From NCBI GenBank assembly GCA_002469605.1, contig DKMV01000208.1:1-6490 (forward strand): DNA of 6,490 bases. Reading direction: 5' to 3'. The notes beneath the pieces are model-generated. The model was not told the DNA's origin. It ran no database searches and worked only from the letters and a program-made list of their open reading frames with translations. The first letter of the stretch is position 1. Each line of letters begins with the position of its first letter. Positions 1 through 5,548 of the stretch are shown here, piece by piece. This DNA is from Leclercia sp. UBA7405 (lineage in GTDB: Bacteria; Pseudomonadota; Gammaproteobacteria; Enterobacterales; Enterobacteriaceae). Made by a program: the position numbers and the translations under genes.

Positions 1-444
1 GCCGAGGGCAGCAAGGTTAGCGAGTTTGCCCAGTCCGGGCTAAAGCCGTTGATCAAGTTTGCCCGCCGGATGGGCATTGAGTGGCACGTGCTGGTGGATG
101 GCGATGAGGCGGGCAGAAAATATGCCGCCACCGTGCGTGGGTTGCTGAGTAACGATCGGGAAGAGGAGCGCGAGCACCTGACCGAGCTTCCCGCCATGGA
201 CATGGAGCATTTCATGTACCGCCAGGGGTTCGCGGACGTTTTTCACCGGGTGGCGATGATCCCCCCGGAGGTTCCCATGAATATGCGCCGGGTGATCGTC
301 AAAGCTATCCACCGCTCATCCAAGCCGGACCTGGCTATCGAGGTGGCGATGGAGGCCGGGCGCAGAGGCGTGGAGTCGGTCCCCACGCTGCTGCGTAAGA
401 TGTTTTCCCGGGTGCTGTGGCTGGCGCGGGGCCGTGCGGATTAA
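1..444 (+). CDS. ybjD: YbjD, OLD-family ATP-dependent endonuclease (C-terminal part, cut by window start)
   Basis: The frame is open from base 1 and ends at TAA 442-444, giving 147 C-terminal residues; the start lies outside the window. The family (about 550 residues in E. coli, from memory) joins an N-terminal ABC-type ATPase to a C-terminal TOPRIM nuclease domain. Only the TOPRIM half is visible here. The hydrophobic strand HVLVDGDEAG (about residues 29-38 of the fragment) carries the metal-binding acidic DGD motif, and the Glu of AEGSKV near the window edge may be part of the upstream acidic motif. A basic, helical tail follows, ending in ARGRAD. Identification rests on the match to remembered E. 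coli YbjD and on the ybjX-macA neighbourhood. The cellular role of YbjD is poorly known; OLD relatives act in DNA processing and phage defence. It converges on ybjX with a 4-base overlap and no terminator between them. Confidence 0.88.
   Translation, partial: AEGSKVSEFAQSGLKPLIKFARRMGIEWHVLVDGDEAGRKYAATVRGLLSNDREEEREHLTELPAMDMEHFMYRQGFADVFHRVAMIPPEVPMNMRRVIVKAIHRSSKPDLAIEVAMEAGRRGVESVPTLLRKMFSRVLWLARGRAD
441..444. other. Shared TTAA palindrome forming both convergent stop codons
   Basis: The top strand reads GAT TAA for the end of ybjD (TAA at 442-444), and the bottom strand reads TAA at 443-441 for the end of ybjX. The self-complementary TTAA therefore serves both genes, which overlap tail to tail by four bases. 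A GC-rich inverted repeat lies just inside ybjX (GGCGC 449-453 with GCGCC 464-468), but it has only a weak T-tract on the minus side, so I do not call a terminator. Confidence 0.9.
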
Positions 445-1388
445 ATCAGGCGCCCGGTCATTTGCGCCGGGATGGTATCCAGCAGCTGATAGCGCCGGCG
501 ATACTCCGCACGTTTTTTGCTGGCAATCTCCGCTTCGCTTTTACGGGGGATGGCGCAGGGAATATGATAATAGCCGCTGGCATCGCATTCGCCGCCGACG
601 GTAGCCCAGAAGGCGCTGTAATCTGCATGAATTTGCTCTTTTTTATCGCGATAGCGCAGGCTGCGATAAATATGCGTTTCGTTGCTTACCGCCAGGATCT
701 GCGTCACCTGGAAACGGGCGGCAAACTGGCAGACCGCTTCCATTACCAGCCGTTTAGGGAAGAGGCCATAGCAGGCTTTGGTCGCCCTCTGGATTTCTTC
801 ATGCGGCAGTTCGCGCTTGCCGCCCTGCAGCCCGCCGATAAACAGGGTGCGCTGGCTCTGGTACTCGCAGAGGGTAAAGGTCATTTCCGCCAGTACCTCC
901 CCGCTGCCGTTACGCATCAGGATCGTGCTCTCGCCCTCTTTATCAAGGGAGATCATCATGGTGAATTCCAGGGTATATTTCTCGCCCTCTTTGCCTTCCA
1001 GCTGCGCCAGCAGCAGCCCGTCGCCGTTGAGATAGTCCCGTAGCTCTTCGGCGGTGAGGGTGGAATAGAGCCGGGCATAGTGGTAACGCACGGCCTCCAG
1101 CAGCTGCTTGCGGCTCAGGTTTGCGGCCAGATAAGGGCGGTGCAGGCGCACGGGCAGGCGGGGCTGGCGGATTAATAGCTCTTCCAGACAGGGCATGTGC
1201 GCCAGTTCGTTCATCCACTCCAGGCTTAAGCGCGGCATCAATAACGAGCGCAGTAAAAACTTGCGGCGGAAACTGCGCTGGTGCCAGAATTTACCCGGCC
1301 GCCACTTACCGCTAAACAGATTAAAAAAAAGCGCCAGACGAGAAGGGGTATGGGACGGGGAAAAACTATTTTCGGTAAGCTGCGACAT
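441..1388 (-). CDS. ybjX: YbjX, VirK/SomA-family protein (DUF535)
   Basis: A 315-residue protein, near the roughly 330 residues I recall for E. coli YbjX. I chose the ATG at 1388-1386, giving MSQLTENSF, because it matches the E. coli N-terminus. The frame stays open far upstream, across the promoter region and antisense to macA, so a longer start is not credible. Family-like stretches are RPGKFWHQRSFRRKFLLRS (about 30-48), LHRPYLAANLSRKQLLEA (82-99), FIGGLQGG (183-190), ATKACYGLFPKRLVMEA (202-218) and SNETHIYRSLRYRDK (235-249), with a Lys/Arg-rich C-terminus. I see no signal peptide or clear membrane segment. In Salmonella the homologues virK and somA are linked to PhoP/PhoQ, cationic-peptide resistance and suppression of msbB lipid A defects; the biochemical activity is unknown. 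The Shine-Dalgarno before this ATG is weak. It is divergent from macA and convergent with ybjD. Confidence 0.9.
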   Translation of the reverse strand: MSQLTENSFSPSHTPSRLALFFNLFSGKWRPGKFWHQRSFRRKFLLRSLLMPRLSLEWMNELAHMPCLEELLIRQPRLPVRLHRPYLAANLSRKQLLEAVRYHYARLYSTLTAEELRDYLNGDGLLLAQLEGKEGEKYTLEFTMMISLDKEGESTILMRNGSGEVLAEMTFTLCEYQSQRTLFIGGLQGGKRELPHEEIQRATKACYGLFPKRLVMEAVCQFAARFQVTQILAVSNETHIYRSLRYRDKKEQIHADYSAFWATVGGECDASGYYHIPCAIPRKSEAEIASKKRAEYRRRYQLLDTIPAQMTGRLI

Positions 1389-1550
1389 AATGAAACCATC
1401 GGATAGTATTGATGGGATCGATTTCAGCATCCGGATACTTAACCCGGCCTCAATAACTCTGGTACTCTCATCACCTTTCAACGCTTGTTTAACCGCAGTT
1501 GAAGTTATGCCTCTCATTTTGATGGACCACACGAAGGGATCGGGATTGAT
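1389..1550. promoter_or_regulatory. Divergent ybjX/macA control region
   Basis: This 162-bp non-coding interval must hold the promoters of ybjX (leftward) and macAB (rightward). For ybjX a TTGAAA -35-like hexamer lies on the minus strand at 1481-1476, but the matching -10 (AGTTAT, 1458-1453) is poor. For macA a TTGATG (1409-1414) with GATACT (1434-1439) is possible, but the 19-bp spacing is long. Weak core elements fit activator-dependent promoters. A separate PhoP-box candidate lies at 1486-1502. Neither transcription start can be fixed by eye. Confidence 0.6.
1486..1502 (+). promoter_or_regulatory. Candidate PhoP box
   Basis: TGTTTA at 1486-1491, five bases, then AGTTGA at 1497-1502 matches the PhoP direct repeat (T/G)GTTTA-N5-(T/G)GTTTA at 10 of 12 positions. 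It sits four bases upstream of the ybjX -35-like TTGAAA on the opposite strand, so it is reversed relative to ybjX and points toward macA. The first half is perfect; the second has two mismatches. Known biology of the Salmonella relatives (PhoP-dependent virK/somA family, PhoP-repressed macAB) supports the reading. Binding is inferred. Confidence 0.5.
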
Positions 1551-2666
1551 ATGAAGATCGGGAGAAAGTTTAAAAAACGGTATGTGATAGCGGTGCTTGT
1601 CATTATCGTTGCGCTGATTGTGGTCTGGAGAACGCTGAACGCGCCGCGGCCGCAATATCAGACGCTGATTGTACGCCAGGGCGAACTGCAGCAGAGCGTG
1701 CTGGCCACCGGCAAGCTCGACGCGCTGCGCAAAGTAGACGTGGGTGCGCAGGTGAGTGGCCAGCTGAAAACGCTCTCCGTCGAAATTGGCGATAAAGTTA
1801 AAAAAGGACAGTTGCTGGGGGTGATTGATCCCGAACAGGCCGAAAACCAGATCAAAGAGGTGGAGGCGACCCTGATGGAGTTGCGCGCCCAGCGCGGCCA
1901 GGCCGAGGCGGAGCGTAAGCTGGCGCAGGTCACCCTGGCGCGCCAGCAGCAGCTGGCGAAAACCCAGGCCATCTCGCGCCAGGATCTGGATACCGCCGCC
2001 ACCGAGCTGGCGGTAAAACAGGCGCAGATTGGCACCATCGATGCGCAGATCAAACGCAACAGCGCCTCCCTGGATACCGCTAAAGCCAACCTTGAATACA
2101 CCCGCATCGTTGCGCCGATGGCCGGTGAAGTAACCCAAATTACCACCCTGCAGGGGCAGACGGTGATCGCTGCCCAGCAGGCACCGAACATCCTGACTCT
2201 GGCGGACATGAGCACCATGCTGGTGAAGGCCCAGGTCTCGGAAGCGGACGTCATTCACCTTAAGCCGGGGCAAAAAGCCTGGTTTACGGTATTAGGCGAC
2301 CCGCAAACCCGCTATGAAGGGGTGCTAAAGGATATTCTGCCCACGGCGGAAAAGGTGAACGATGCCATTTTCTATCACGCCCGCTTTGAAGTGCCCAACC
2401 CGAAAGGGGTGCTGCGCCTGGAGATGACCGCCCAGGTGCATATCCAGCTCACCGGCGAGAAGAACGTGCTTACTATCCCGCTGGCGGCGCTGGGCGAGGC
2501 GGTGGGGGATAATCGCTACAAAGTGAAGGTGCTGCGGAACGGCGAAACGCGCGAGCGTGAAATCAGCCTTGGCGCGCGCAACGACACCGACGTGGTGGTG
2601 GTAAAAGGCCTTGAGGCAGGCGAAGAAGTGGTGATCGGTGAGAGCCAGCCGGGAGCGGCGAAATGA
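1551..2666 (+). CDS. macA: MacA, periplasmic adaptor of the MacAB-TolC efflux pump
   Basis: A 371-residue membrane fusion protein, the same length as E. coli MacA. It links the MacB transporter in the inner membrane to the TolC channel in the outer membrane and stimulates MacB ATPase. A basic N-terminus ([10 protein letters not shown]) precedes one membrane anchor at about 11-26; the rest is periplasmic. The lipoyl half-motifs lie around 63-95 and 183-220 and flank an Ala/Gln/Glu-rich alpha-helical hairpin at about 96-180 that should contact TolC. The beta-barrel and membrane-proximal domains follow from about 220 to the end. Gln209, the gating-ring residue of E. coli MacA, is present at the same number. 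ATG 1551 is chosen for homology and for the GAAGGGA Shine-Dalgarno at 1533-1539, although the spacing is slightly long. The stop overlaps the macB start by four bases. Confidence 0.96.
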   Translation: MKIGRKFKKRYVIAVLVIIVALIVVWRTLNAPRPQYQTLIVRQGELQQSVLATGKLDALRKVDVGAQVSGQLKTLSVEIGDKVKKGQLLGVIDPEQAENQIKEVEATLMELRAQRGQAEAERKLAQVTLARQQQLAKTQAISRQDLDTAATELAVKQAQIGTIDAQIKRNSASLDTAKANLEYTRIVAPMAGEVTQITTLQGQTVIAAQQAPNILTLADMSTMLVKAQVSEADVIHLKPGQKAWFTVLGDPQTRYEGVLKDILPTAEKVNDAIFYHARFEVPNPKGVLRLEMTAQVHIQLTGEKNVLTIPLAALGEAVGDNRYKVKVLRNGETREREISLGARNDTDVVVVKGLEAGEEVVIGESQPGAAK

Positions 2667-4603
2667 GCCTGCTGCTTGAGCTGAATGATATTCGCCGCAG
2701 CTATCCCTCCGGGGATGGCGAGGTGGAGGTGCTCAAAGGCATTACCCTCCAGGTTGCTGCGGGGGAGATGGTGGCCATTGTCGGCGCCTCGGGCTCCGGT
2801 AAATCCACCCTGATGAATATTCTCGGCTGTCTGGATAAGCCCACCAGCGGCACCTACCGCGTGGCGGGTACCGACGTGGCGACCCTGAACGGCGACGCGC
2901 TGGCGAAGCTGCGCCGGGAGCATTTTGGCTTTATCTTCCAGCGCTACCATCTGCTTTCGCATCTGACCGCCGCGCAGAACGTTGAAGTCCCCGCGGTCTA
3001 TGCCGGGGTAGAGCGCCGCAAGCGGCTTGAGCGGGCGCAGGGGCTGCTCACCCGCCTTGGGCTCGGTGAACGCGTGGATTATCAGCCTTCACAGCTCTCC
3101 GGCGGCCAGCAGCAGCGCGTGAGTATTGCCCGCGCCCTGATGAACGGCGGGCAGGTGATCCTCGCCGATGAGCCCACCGGCGCGCTGGACAGCCACTCCG
3201 GCGAAGAGGTGATGGCGATCCTGCATCAGCTGCGCGATCAGGGCCACACGGTGATTATCGTCACCCACGATCCGCAGGTGGCCGCCCAGGCCGAGCGCAT
3301 CGTGGAAATTCGTGACGGCGAGCTGGTGAGTAACCCGCCCGCCAAAAATACGCAGAGCGGCAGCCAGCCGGTGACCTTGCCGCCGCCCTCCGGCTGGCGT
3401 CAGTTTGTCAGCGGGTTTCGTGAAGCCTTAACCATGGCCTGGCTGGCGATGGCGGCCAATAAAATGCGTACCCTGCTGACGATGCTCGGCATCATTATCG
3501 GTATCGCCTCGGTGGTGTCGATCGTGGTGGTGGGCGACGCCGCAAAACAGCTGGTGCTGGCGGATATCCGCGCTATCGGCACTAATACCATCGATGTCTA
3601 TCCCGGTAAGGATTTTGGCGACGACGAGCCGCAGTTCCAGCAGGCGCTGAAGTATGACGATCTCGCCGCCATTCAGAAGCAGCCGTGGGTAAACTCCGCC
3701 ACCCCGGCGGTGTCGCAAAGCCTGCGCCTGCGTTACGGCAGCATCGACGTTGCCGCCAGCGCCAACGGCGTGAGCGGCGACTATTTTAACGTCTACGGCA
3801 TGACCTTCAGCGAAGGAACCACCTTTAACGCCGAGCAGCTCGCAGGCCGCGCTCAGGTGGTGGTGCTTGACGCCAATTCGCGTCGTCAGCTCTTCCCTAA
3901 CAAAGCGAAAGTGGTAGGGGAGGTGATCCTGGTGGGGAATATGCCCGCTACGGTGATCGGCGTGGCGGAAGAGAAGCAGTCGATGTTTGGCAGCAGCAAG
4001 ATCCTGCGCGTCTGGCTGCCGTATTCCACCATTTCCGGGCGCATTATGGGGCAGTCCTGGCTTAACTCTATTACCGTGCGGGTGAAAGAGGGCTACGACA
4101 GTACCCAGGCCGAGCAGCAGCTCGAGCGGCTGTTAACCCTGCGCCACGGTAAGAAAGATTTCTTCACCTGGAATATGGACGGCCTCTTGAAAACCGCGGA
4201 AAAGACCACACGTACTCTTCAGCTGTTCCTCACGCTGGTGGCGGTGATCTCGCTGGTGGTGGGTGGCATTGGGGTGATGAATATCATGCTGGTATCGGTA
4301 ACCGAGCGCACGCGGGAGATTGGCATCCGTATGGCGGTGGGCGCCAGAGCCAGCGATGTGCTGCAGCAGTTTCTGATTGAAGCGATCCTGGTCTGCCTGG
4401 TGGGTGGGGCGCTGGGAATTACGCTGTCACTGCTGATCGCCTTTACGTTGCAGCTGTTTTTACCCGGCTGGGAGATTGGCTTTTCGCCGATGGCGCTGTT
4501 GACCGCGTTTTTGTGTTCTACCTTTACCGGCATTCTGTTCGGCTGGCTGCCGGCACGCAATGCGGCAAGGCTGGATCCGGTGGATGCGCTGGCGCGCGAG
4601 TAA
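2663..4603 (+). CDS. macB: MacB, ABC transporter ATPase/permease of the macrolide efflux pump
   Basis: A 646-residue fused ABC ATPase and permease, against about 648 in E. coli. The nucleotide-binding domain covers about 1-225: Walker [10 protein letters not shown] (41-49, Lys47), Q-loop Gln93, signature LSGGQQQR (145-152), Walker B VILADEP (165-171, Asp169, Glu170) and switch His202. All catalytic residues are intact. A Pro/Ser-rich linker (about 225-245) leads to TM1 (about 270-292), a large periplasmic domain (about 293-515), and TM2-TM4 (about 520-545, 570-596, 608-630). This is the mechanotransmission (type VII) ABC architecture. With MacA and TolC it expels macrolides; E. coli work also links it to enterotoxin STII, protoporphyrin and lipopolysaccharide-type substrates from the periplasm. 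ATG 2663 lies inside the macA stop (ATGA), implying translational coupling. A terminator follows 8 bases after the stop. Confidence 0.97.
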   Translation: MSLLLELNDIRRSYPSGDGEVEVLKGITLQVAAGEMVAIVGASGSGKSTLMNILGCLDKPTSGTYRVAGTDVATLNGDALAKLRREHFGFIFQRYHLLSHLTAAQNVEVPAVYAGVERRKRLERAQGLLTRLGLGERVDYQPSQLSGGQQQRVSIARALMNGGQVILADEPTGALDSHSGEEVMAILHQLRDQGHTVIIVTHDPQVAAQAERIVEIRDGELVSNPPAKNTQSGSQPVTLPPPSGWRQFVSGFREALTMAWLAMAANKMRTLLTMLGIIIGIASVVSIVVVGDAAKQLVLADIRAIGTNTIDVYPGKDFGDDEPQFQQALKYDDLAAIQKQPWVNSATPAVSQSLRLRYGSIDVAASANGVSGDYFNVYGMTFSEGTTFNAEQLAGRAQVVVLDANSRRQLFPNKAKVVGEVILVGNMPATVIGVAEEKQSMFGSSKILRVWLPYSTISGRIMGQSWLNSITVRVKEGYDSTQAEQQLERLLTLRHGKKDFFTWNMDGLLKTAEKTTRTLQLFLTLVAVISLVVGGIGVMNIMLVSVTERTREIGIRMAVGARASDVLQQFLIEAILVCLVGGALGITLSLLIAFTLQLFLPGWEIGFSPMALLTAFLCSTFTGILFGWLPARNAARLDPVDALARE

Positions 4604-4610
4604 ACGCAAT

Positions 4611-4640
4611 AAAAATGCCAGCCGATCGGGCTGGCATTTT
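4611..4640. terminator. Bidirectional intrinsic terminator between macB and cspD
   Basis: A perfect 12-bp stem pairs 4612-4623 with 4629-4640 around a GATCG loop. The GC-rich core (GCCAGCC/GGCTGGC) is flanked by A-runs and T-runs, so a U-tract forms on either strand: TTTT at 4637-4640 rightward, and TTTTT (complement of 4611-4615) leftward. It lies 8 bases after the macB stop and about 31 bases after the cspD stop, so it should end both convergent transcripts. Confidence 0.9.
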
Positions 4641-4671
4641 GACTGCATGATGTACACAATGAAACAGAGGG

Positions 4672-4893
4672 CTAAGCGACAGATTCTGCTTCAAAGGGGA
4701 CGATAAGGCTCGCGTGATTGCCCTTCGGACCTTGATGAACATCGAACCGGACCGGCTGTCCGGCCTTTAACGTTCTGTAACCATCCATCTGAATGGTGGA
4801 ATAGTGAGCGAAGATATCCTCGCCGCCGCCTTCAGGGCAGATAAAACCAAACCCTTTGGCGTTGTTGAACCACTTAACAGTACCCGTTTCCAT
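4672..4893 (-). CDS. cspD: CspD, cold-shock-domain stationary-phase protein
   Basis: A 73-residue protein made almost entirely of one cold-shock domain (E. coli CspD has 74). It starts METGTVKWFNNAKGFGFICP. RNP1 is KGFGFI (13-18) and RNP2 is DIFAH (26-30), the aromatic and basic surface that binds single-stranded nucleic acid. Despite its family CspD is not cold-induced: in E. coli it rises in stationary phase and starvation, inhibits DNA replication, is toxic when overproduced and is degraded by Lon. The long HQGPKGNHA stretch and acidic tail (FEAESVA) favour CspD over CspA/CspE. ATG 4893-4891 has a good AAGGA Shine-Dalgarno at 4907-4903, nine bases upstream. It is transcribed away from clpS and ends at the shared terminator with macB. 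Confidence 0.96.
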   Translation of the reverse strand: METGTVKWFNNAKGFGFICPEGGGEDIFAHYSTIQMDGYRTLKAGQPVRFDVHQGPKGNHASLIVPFEAESVA

Positions 4894-4987
4894 GCTTCGA
4901 CATCCTTCGTAAATCTTATTAAGTAAGATGGAATGAACCGGTGACGGAGTGGGGGCTGTTCAAAACCTCGCCAACTCTCGCCTGTAC

Positions 4988-5015
4988 AATTTAGATAAAC
5001 CAAGCTTATCGTCAA
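4988..5015 (-). promoter_or_regulatory. Candidate sigma-70 promoter of cspD
   Basis: On the minus strand, TTGACG (5015-5010, 5 of 6 to TTGACA) is followed after 16 bases by TAAATT (4993-4988, 4 of 6 to TATAAT). Transcription would begin near 4981, leaving a leader of roughly 87 bases before cspD. The spacer contains an inverted repeat, GATAA-N7-TTATC. No promoter mapping was possible here. Confidence 0.5.
4994..5010. repeat. Inverted repeat GATAA-N7-TTATC in the cspD promoter spacer
   Basis: GATAA at 4994-4998 and TTATC at 5006-5010 are perfect complements around seven bases. They fill most of the gap between the cspD -10 and -35 candidates, where a repressor would be effective. The heptamer TAGATAA (4992-4998) recurs at 5111-5117 in the second repeat. 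Five-base arms are short and could arise by chance. Confidence 0.4.
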
Positions 5016-5083
5016 GCGTTTGCCAGGGAAGAGGGGGTAAAAATGAATCAAAATTTGAAGCAGTTAACGCTATTGCCGGGTAA

Positions 5084-5099
5084 TGTGACAGACATCGCG
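5084..5099 (+). promoter_or_regulatory. CRP-like binding site
   Basis: TGTGA (5084-5088), six bases, then TCGCG (5095-5099). The left arm with flank TAATGTGA matches 7 of 8 CRP consensus bases; the right arm is weak (3 of 5 in the core). Its centre is about 110 bp upstream of the predicted cspD start. CRP activation of cspD in E. coli through sites in this interval is, as I recall, reported. A second, weaker TTTGA-N6-TAACG lies 30 bp nearer cspD, at 5054-5069. Confidence 0.4.
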
Positions 5100-5111
5100 G
5101 ATGGCAATAAT

Positions 5112-5126
5112 AGATAAGAGTTATCT
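5112..5126. repeat. Inverted repeat AGATAA-GAG-TTATCT upstream of clpS
   Basis: A perfect 6-bp palindrome (5112-5117 and 5121-5126) around a GAG centre. It resembles an operator more than a terminator because the stem is short and AT-rich. It shares TAGATAA and TTATC with the repeat in the cspD promoter; the two centres are 117 bp apart. The cognate protein is unknown. Confidence 0.45.
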
Positions 5127-5149
5127 GACAACTGGGGTAGATTGAAGTT

Positions 5150-5206
5150 ATGTATGATCCCCAGTCAGGACACCGTACAACGATGATGACGACTGACCAT
5201 GGGTAA
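5150..5206 (+). CDS. Possible 18-codon leader ORF overlapping the clpS start
   Basis: ATG 5150 opens [18 protein letters not shown] and stops at TAA 5204-5206, eight bases into clpS in a different frame. Two further in-frame ATGs (5183, 5186) sit just before clpS. Its own Shine-Dalgarno is modest (GGGG at 5134-5137). Terminating ribosomes would lie on the clpS start, which lacks a strong Shine-Dalgarno, so translational coupling is conceivable. I do not recognise the peptide, and this may be a chance ORF. Confidence 0.25.
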   Translation: MYDPQSGHRTTMMTTDHG

Positions 5207-5519
5207 GACGAACGAGTGGCTGGATACCGACCAGCTGGCGGAAGATAAGCTGCGGGACGCGCTAAAACCGCCATCTATGTATAAAGTTATGTTAATGAAC
5301 GATGACTACACGCCGATGGAATTTGTTATTGACGTGCTACAAAAGTTCTTTTCTTATGATGTTGAACGTGCAACGCAACTGATGCTTACCGTTCACTATC
5401 ACGGCAAAGCCATCTGCGGCGTCTTTACCGCAGAAGTGGCCGAGACCAAGGTAGCGATGGTGAACAAATATGCAAGGGAGAACGAGCATCCGTTGCTGTG
5501 TACGCTGGAAAAAGCCTGA
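5199..5519 (+). CDS. clpS: ClpS, ClpA adaptor for N-degron substrates
   Basis: A 106-residue protein of the same length as E. coli ClpS and nearly identical from about residue 22 onward. ClpS binds proteins with N-terminal Leu, Phe, Tyr or Trp and hands them to ClpAP, while inhibiting ssrA-tagged substrates. The flexible N-terminal tail (about 1-24), needed for delivery, is followed by the folded domain. The N-degron pocket residues known from E. coli are present: Asn34, Asp35, Asp36, Thr38, Met40, Val43, Met62 and His66. ATG 5199 is the first start after an in-frame stop (TGA 5184-5186), so the start is firm, although no good Shine-Dalgarno precedes it. It lies 29 bases upstream of clpA in an apparent operon. 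Confidence 0.97.
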   Translation: MGKTNEWLDTDQLAEDKLRDALKPPSMYKVMLMNDDYTPMEFVIDVLQKFFSYDVERATQLMLTVHYHGKAICGVFTAEVAETKVAMVNKYARENEHPLLCTLEKA

Positions 5520-5535
5520 TAAGGCAATGAAAATT

Positions 5536-5543
5536 GGGGGAGG
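5536..5543 (+). promoter_or_regulatory. Strong Shine-Dalgarno of clpA
   Basis: GGGGGAGG ends five bases before the clpA ATG at 5549. It is a very good match to the 16S anti-Shine-Dalgarno and settles the start. It contrasts with the weak site of clpS just upstream, suggesting that clpA is initiated independently rather than by coupling. Confidence 0.85.
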
Positions 5544-5548
5544 TGCCT

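Larger units (their letters stand above)
4894..5198. promoter_or_regulatory. Divergent cspD/clpS control region (305 bp)
   Basis: No established protein gene lies here, apart from a possible 18-codon leader ORF near clpS. The left part carries the cspD leader, Shine-Dalgarno and promoter candidate (4988-5015). The middle holds a CRP-like site (5084-5099). The right part has AT-rich -10-like sequences, such as AATAAT at 5106-5111 and TATGAT at 5153-5158, that could serve clpS, but no well-spaced -35 goes with them: GTGACA at 5085-5090 is 15 bp from AATAAT. Two GATAA/TTATC inverted repeats (4994-5010 and 5112-5126) are unexplained. No terminator-like hairpin is seen, as expected between divergent genes. 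Confidence 0.7.

Noticed and set aside
417..1043. 208-codon plus-strand frame opposite ybjX
   Set aside because: The opposite strand carries a clear DUF535 protein; this translation resembles no family I know and has no good ribosome binding site.
1389..2273. ybjX frame stays open for 295 more codons, antisense to the promoter region and macA
   Set aside because: The extension runs opposite to a well-matched macA and the family N-terminus begins at MSQLTE (1388). The open antisense frame follows from GC-rich codon use.
4961..4975. AACCT in the cspD leader as a possible MqsA operator
   Set aside because: MqsA needs a palindrome AACCT-N(2-4)-AGGTT; only one half is present, with no nearby AGGTT on the same strand.
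5112..5126. AGATAAGAGTTATCT as a Fur box
   Set aside because: Fur boxes consist of GATAAT repeats; here GATAA is followed by GAG and only one palindrome is present, so the resemblance is superficial.
4960..5274. 104-codon minus-strand frame across the cspD/clpS region into clpS
   Set aside because: It overlaps the cspD promoter and the clpS start, has no Shine-Dalgarno support, and its composition is not protein-like.
5514..5525. GCCT-GATA-AGGC hairpin at the clpS stop as a terminator or attenuator
   Set aside because: Only four base pairs and no U-tract; too weak to separate clpS from clpA.
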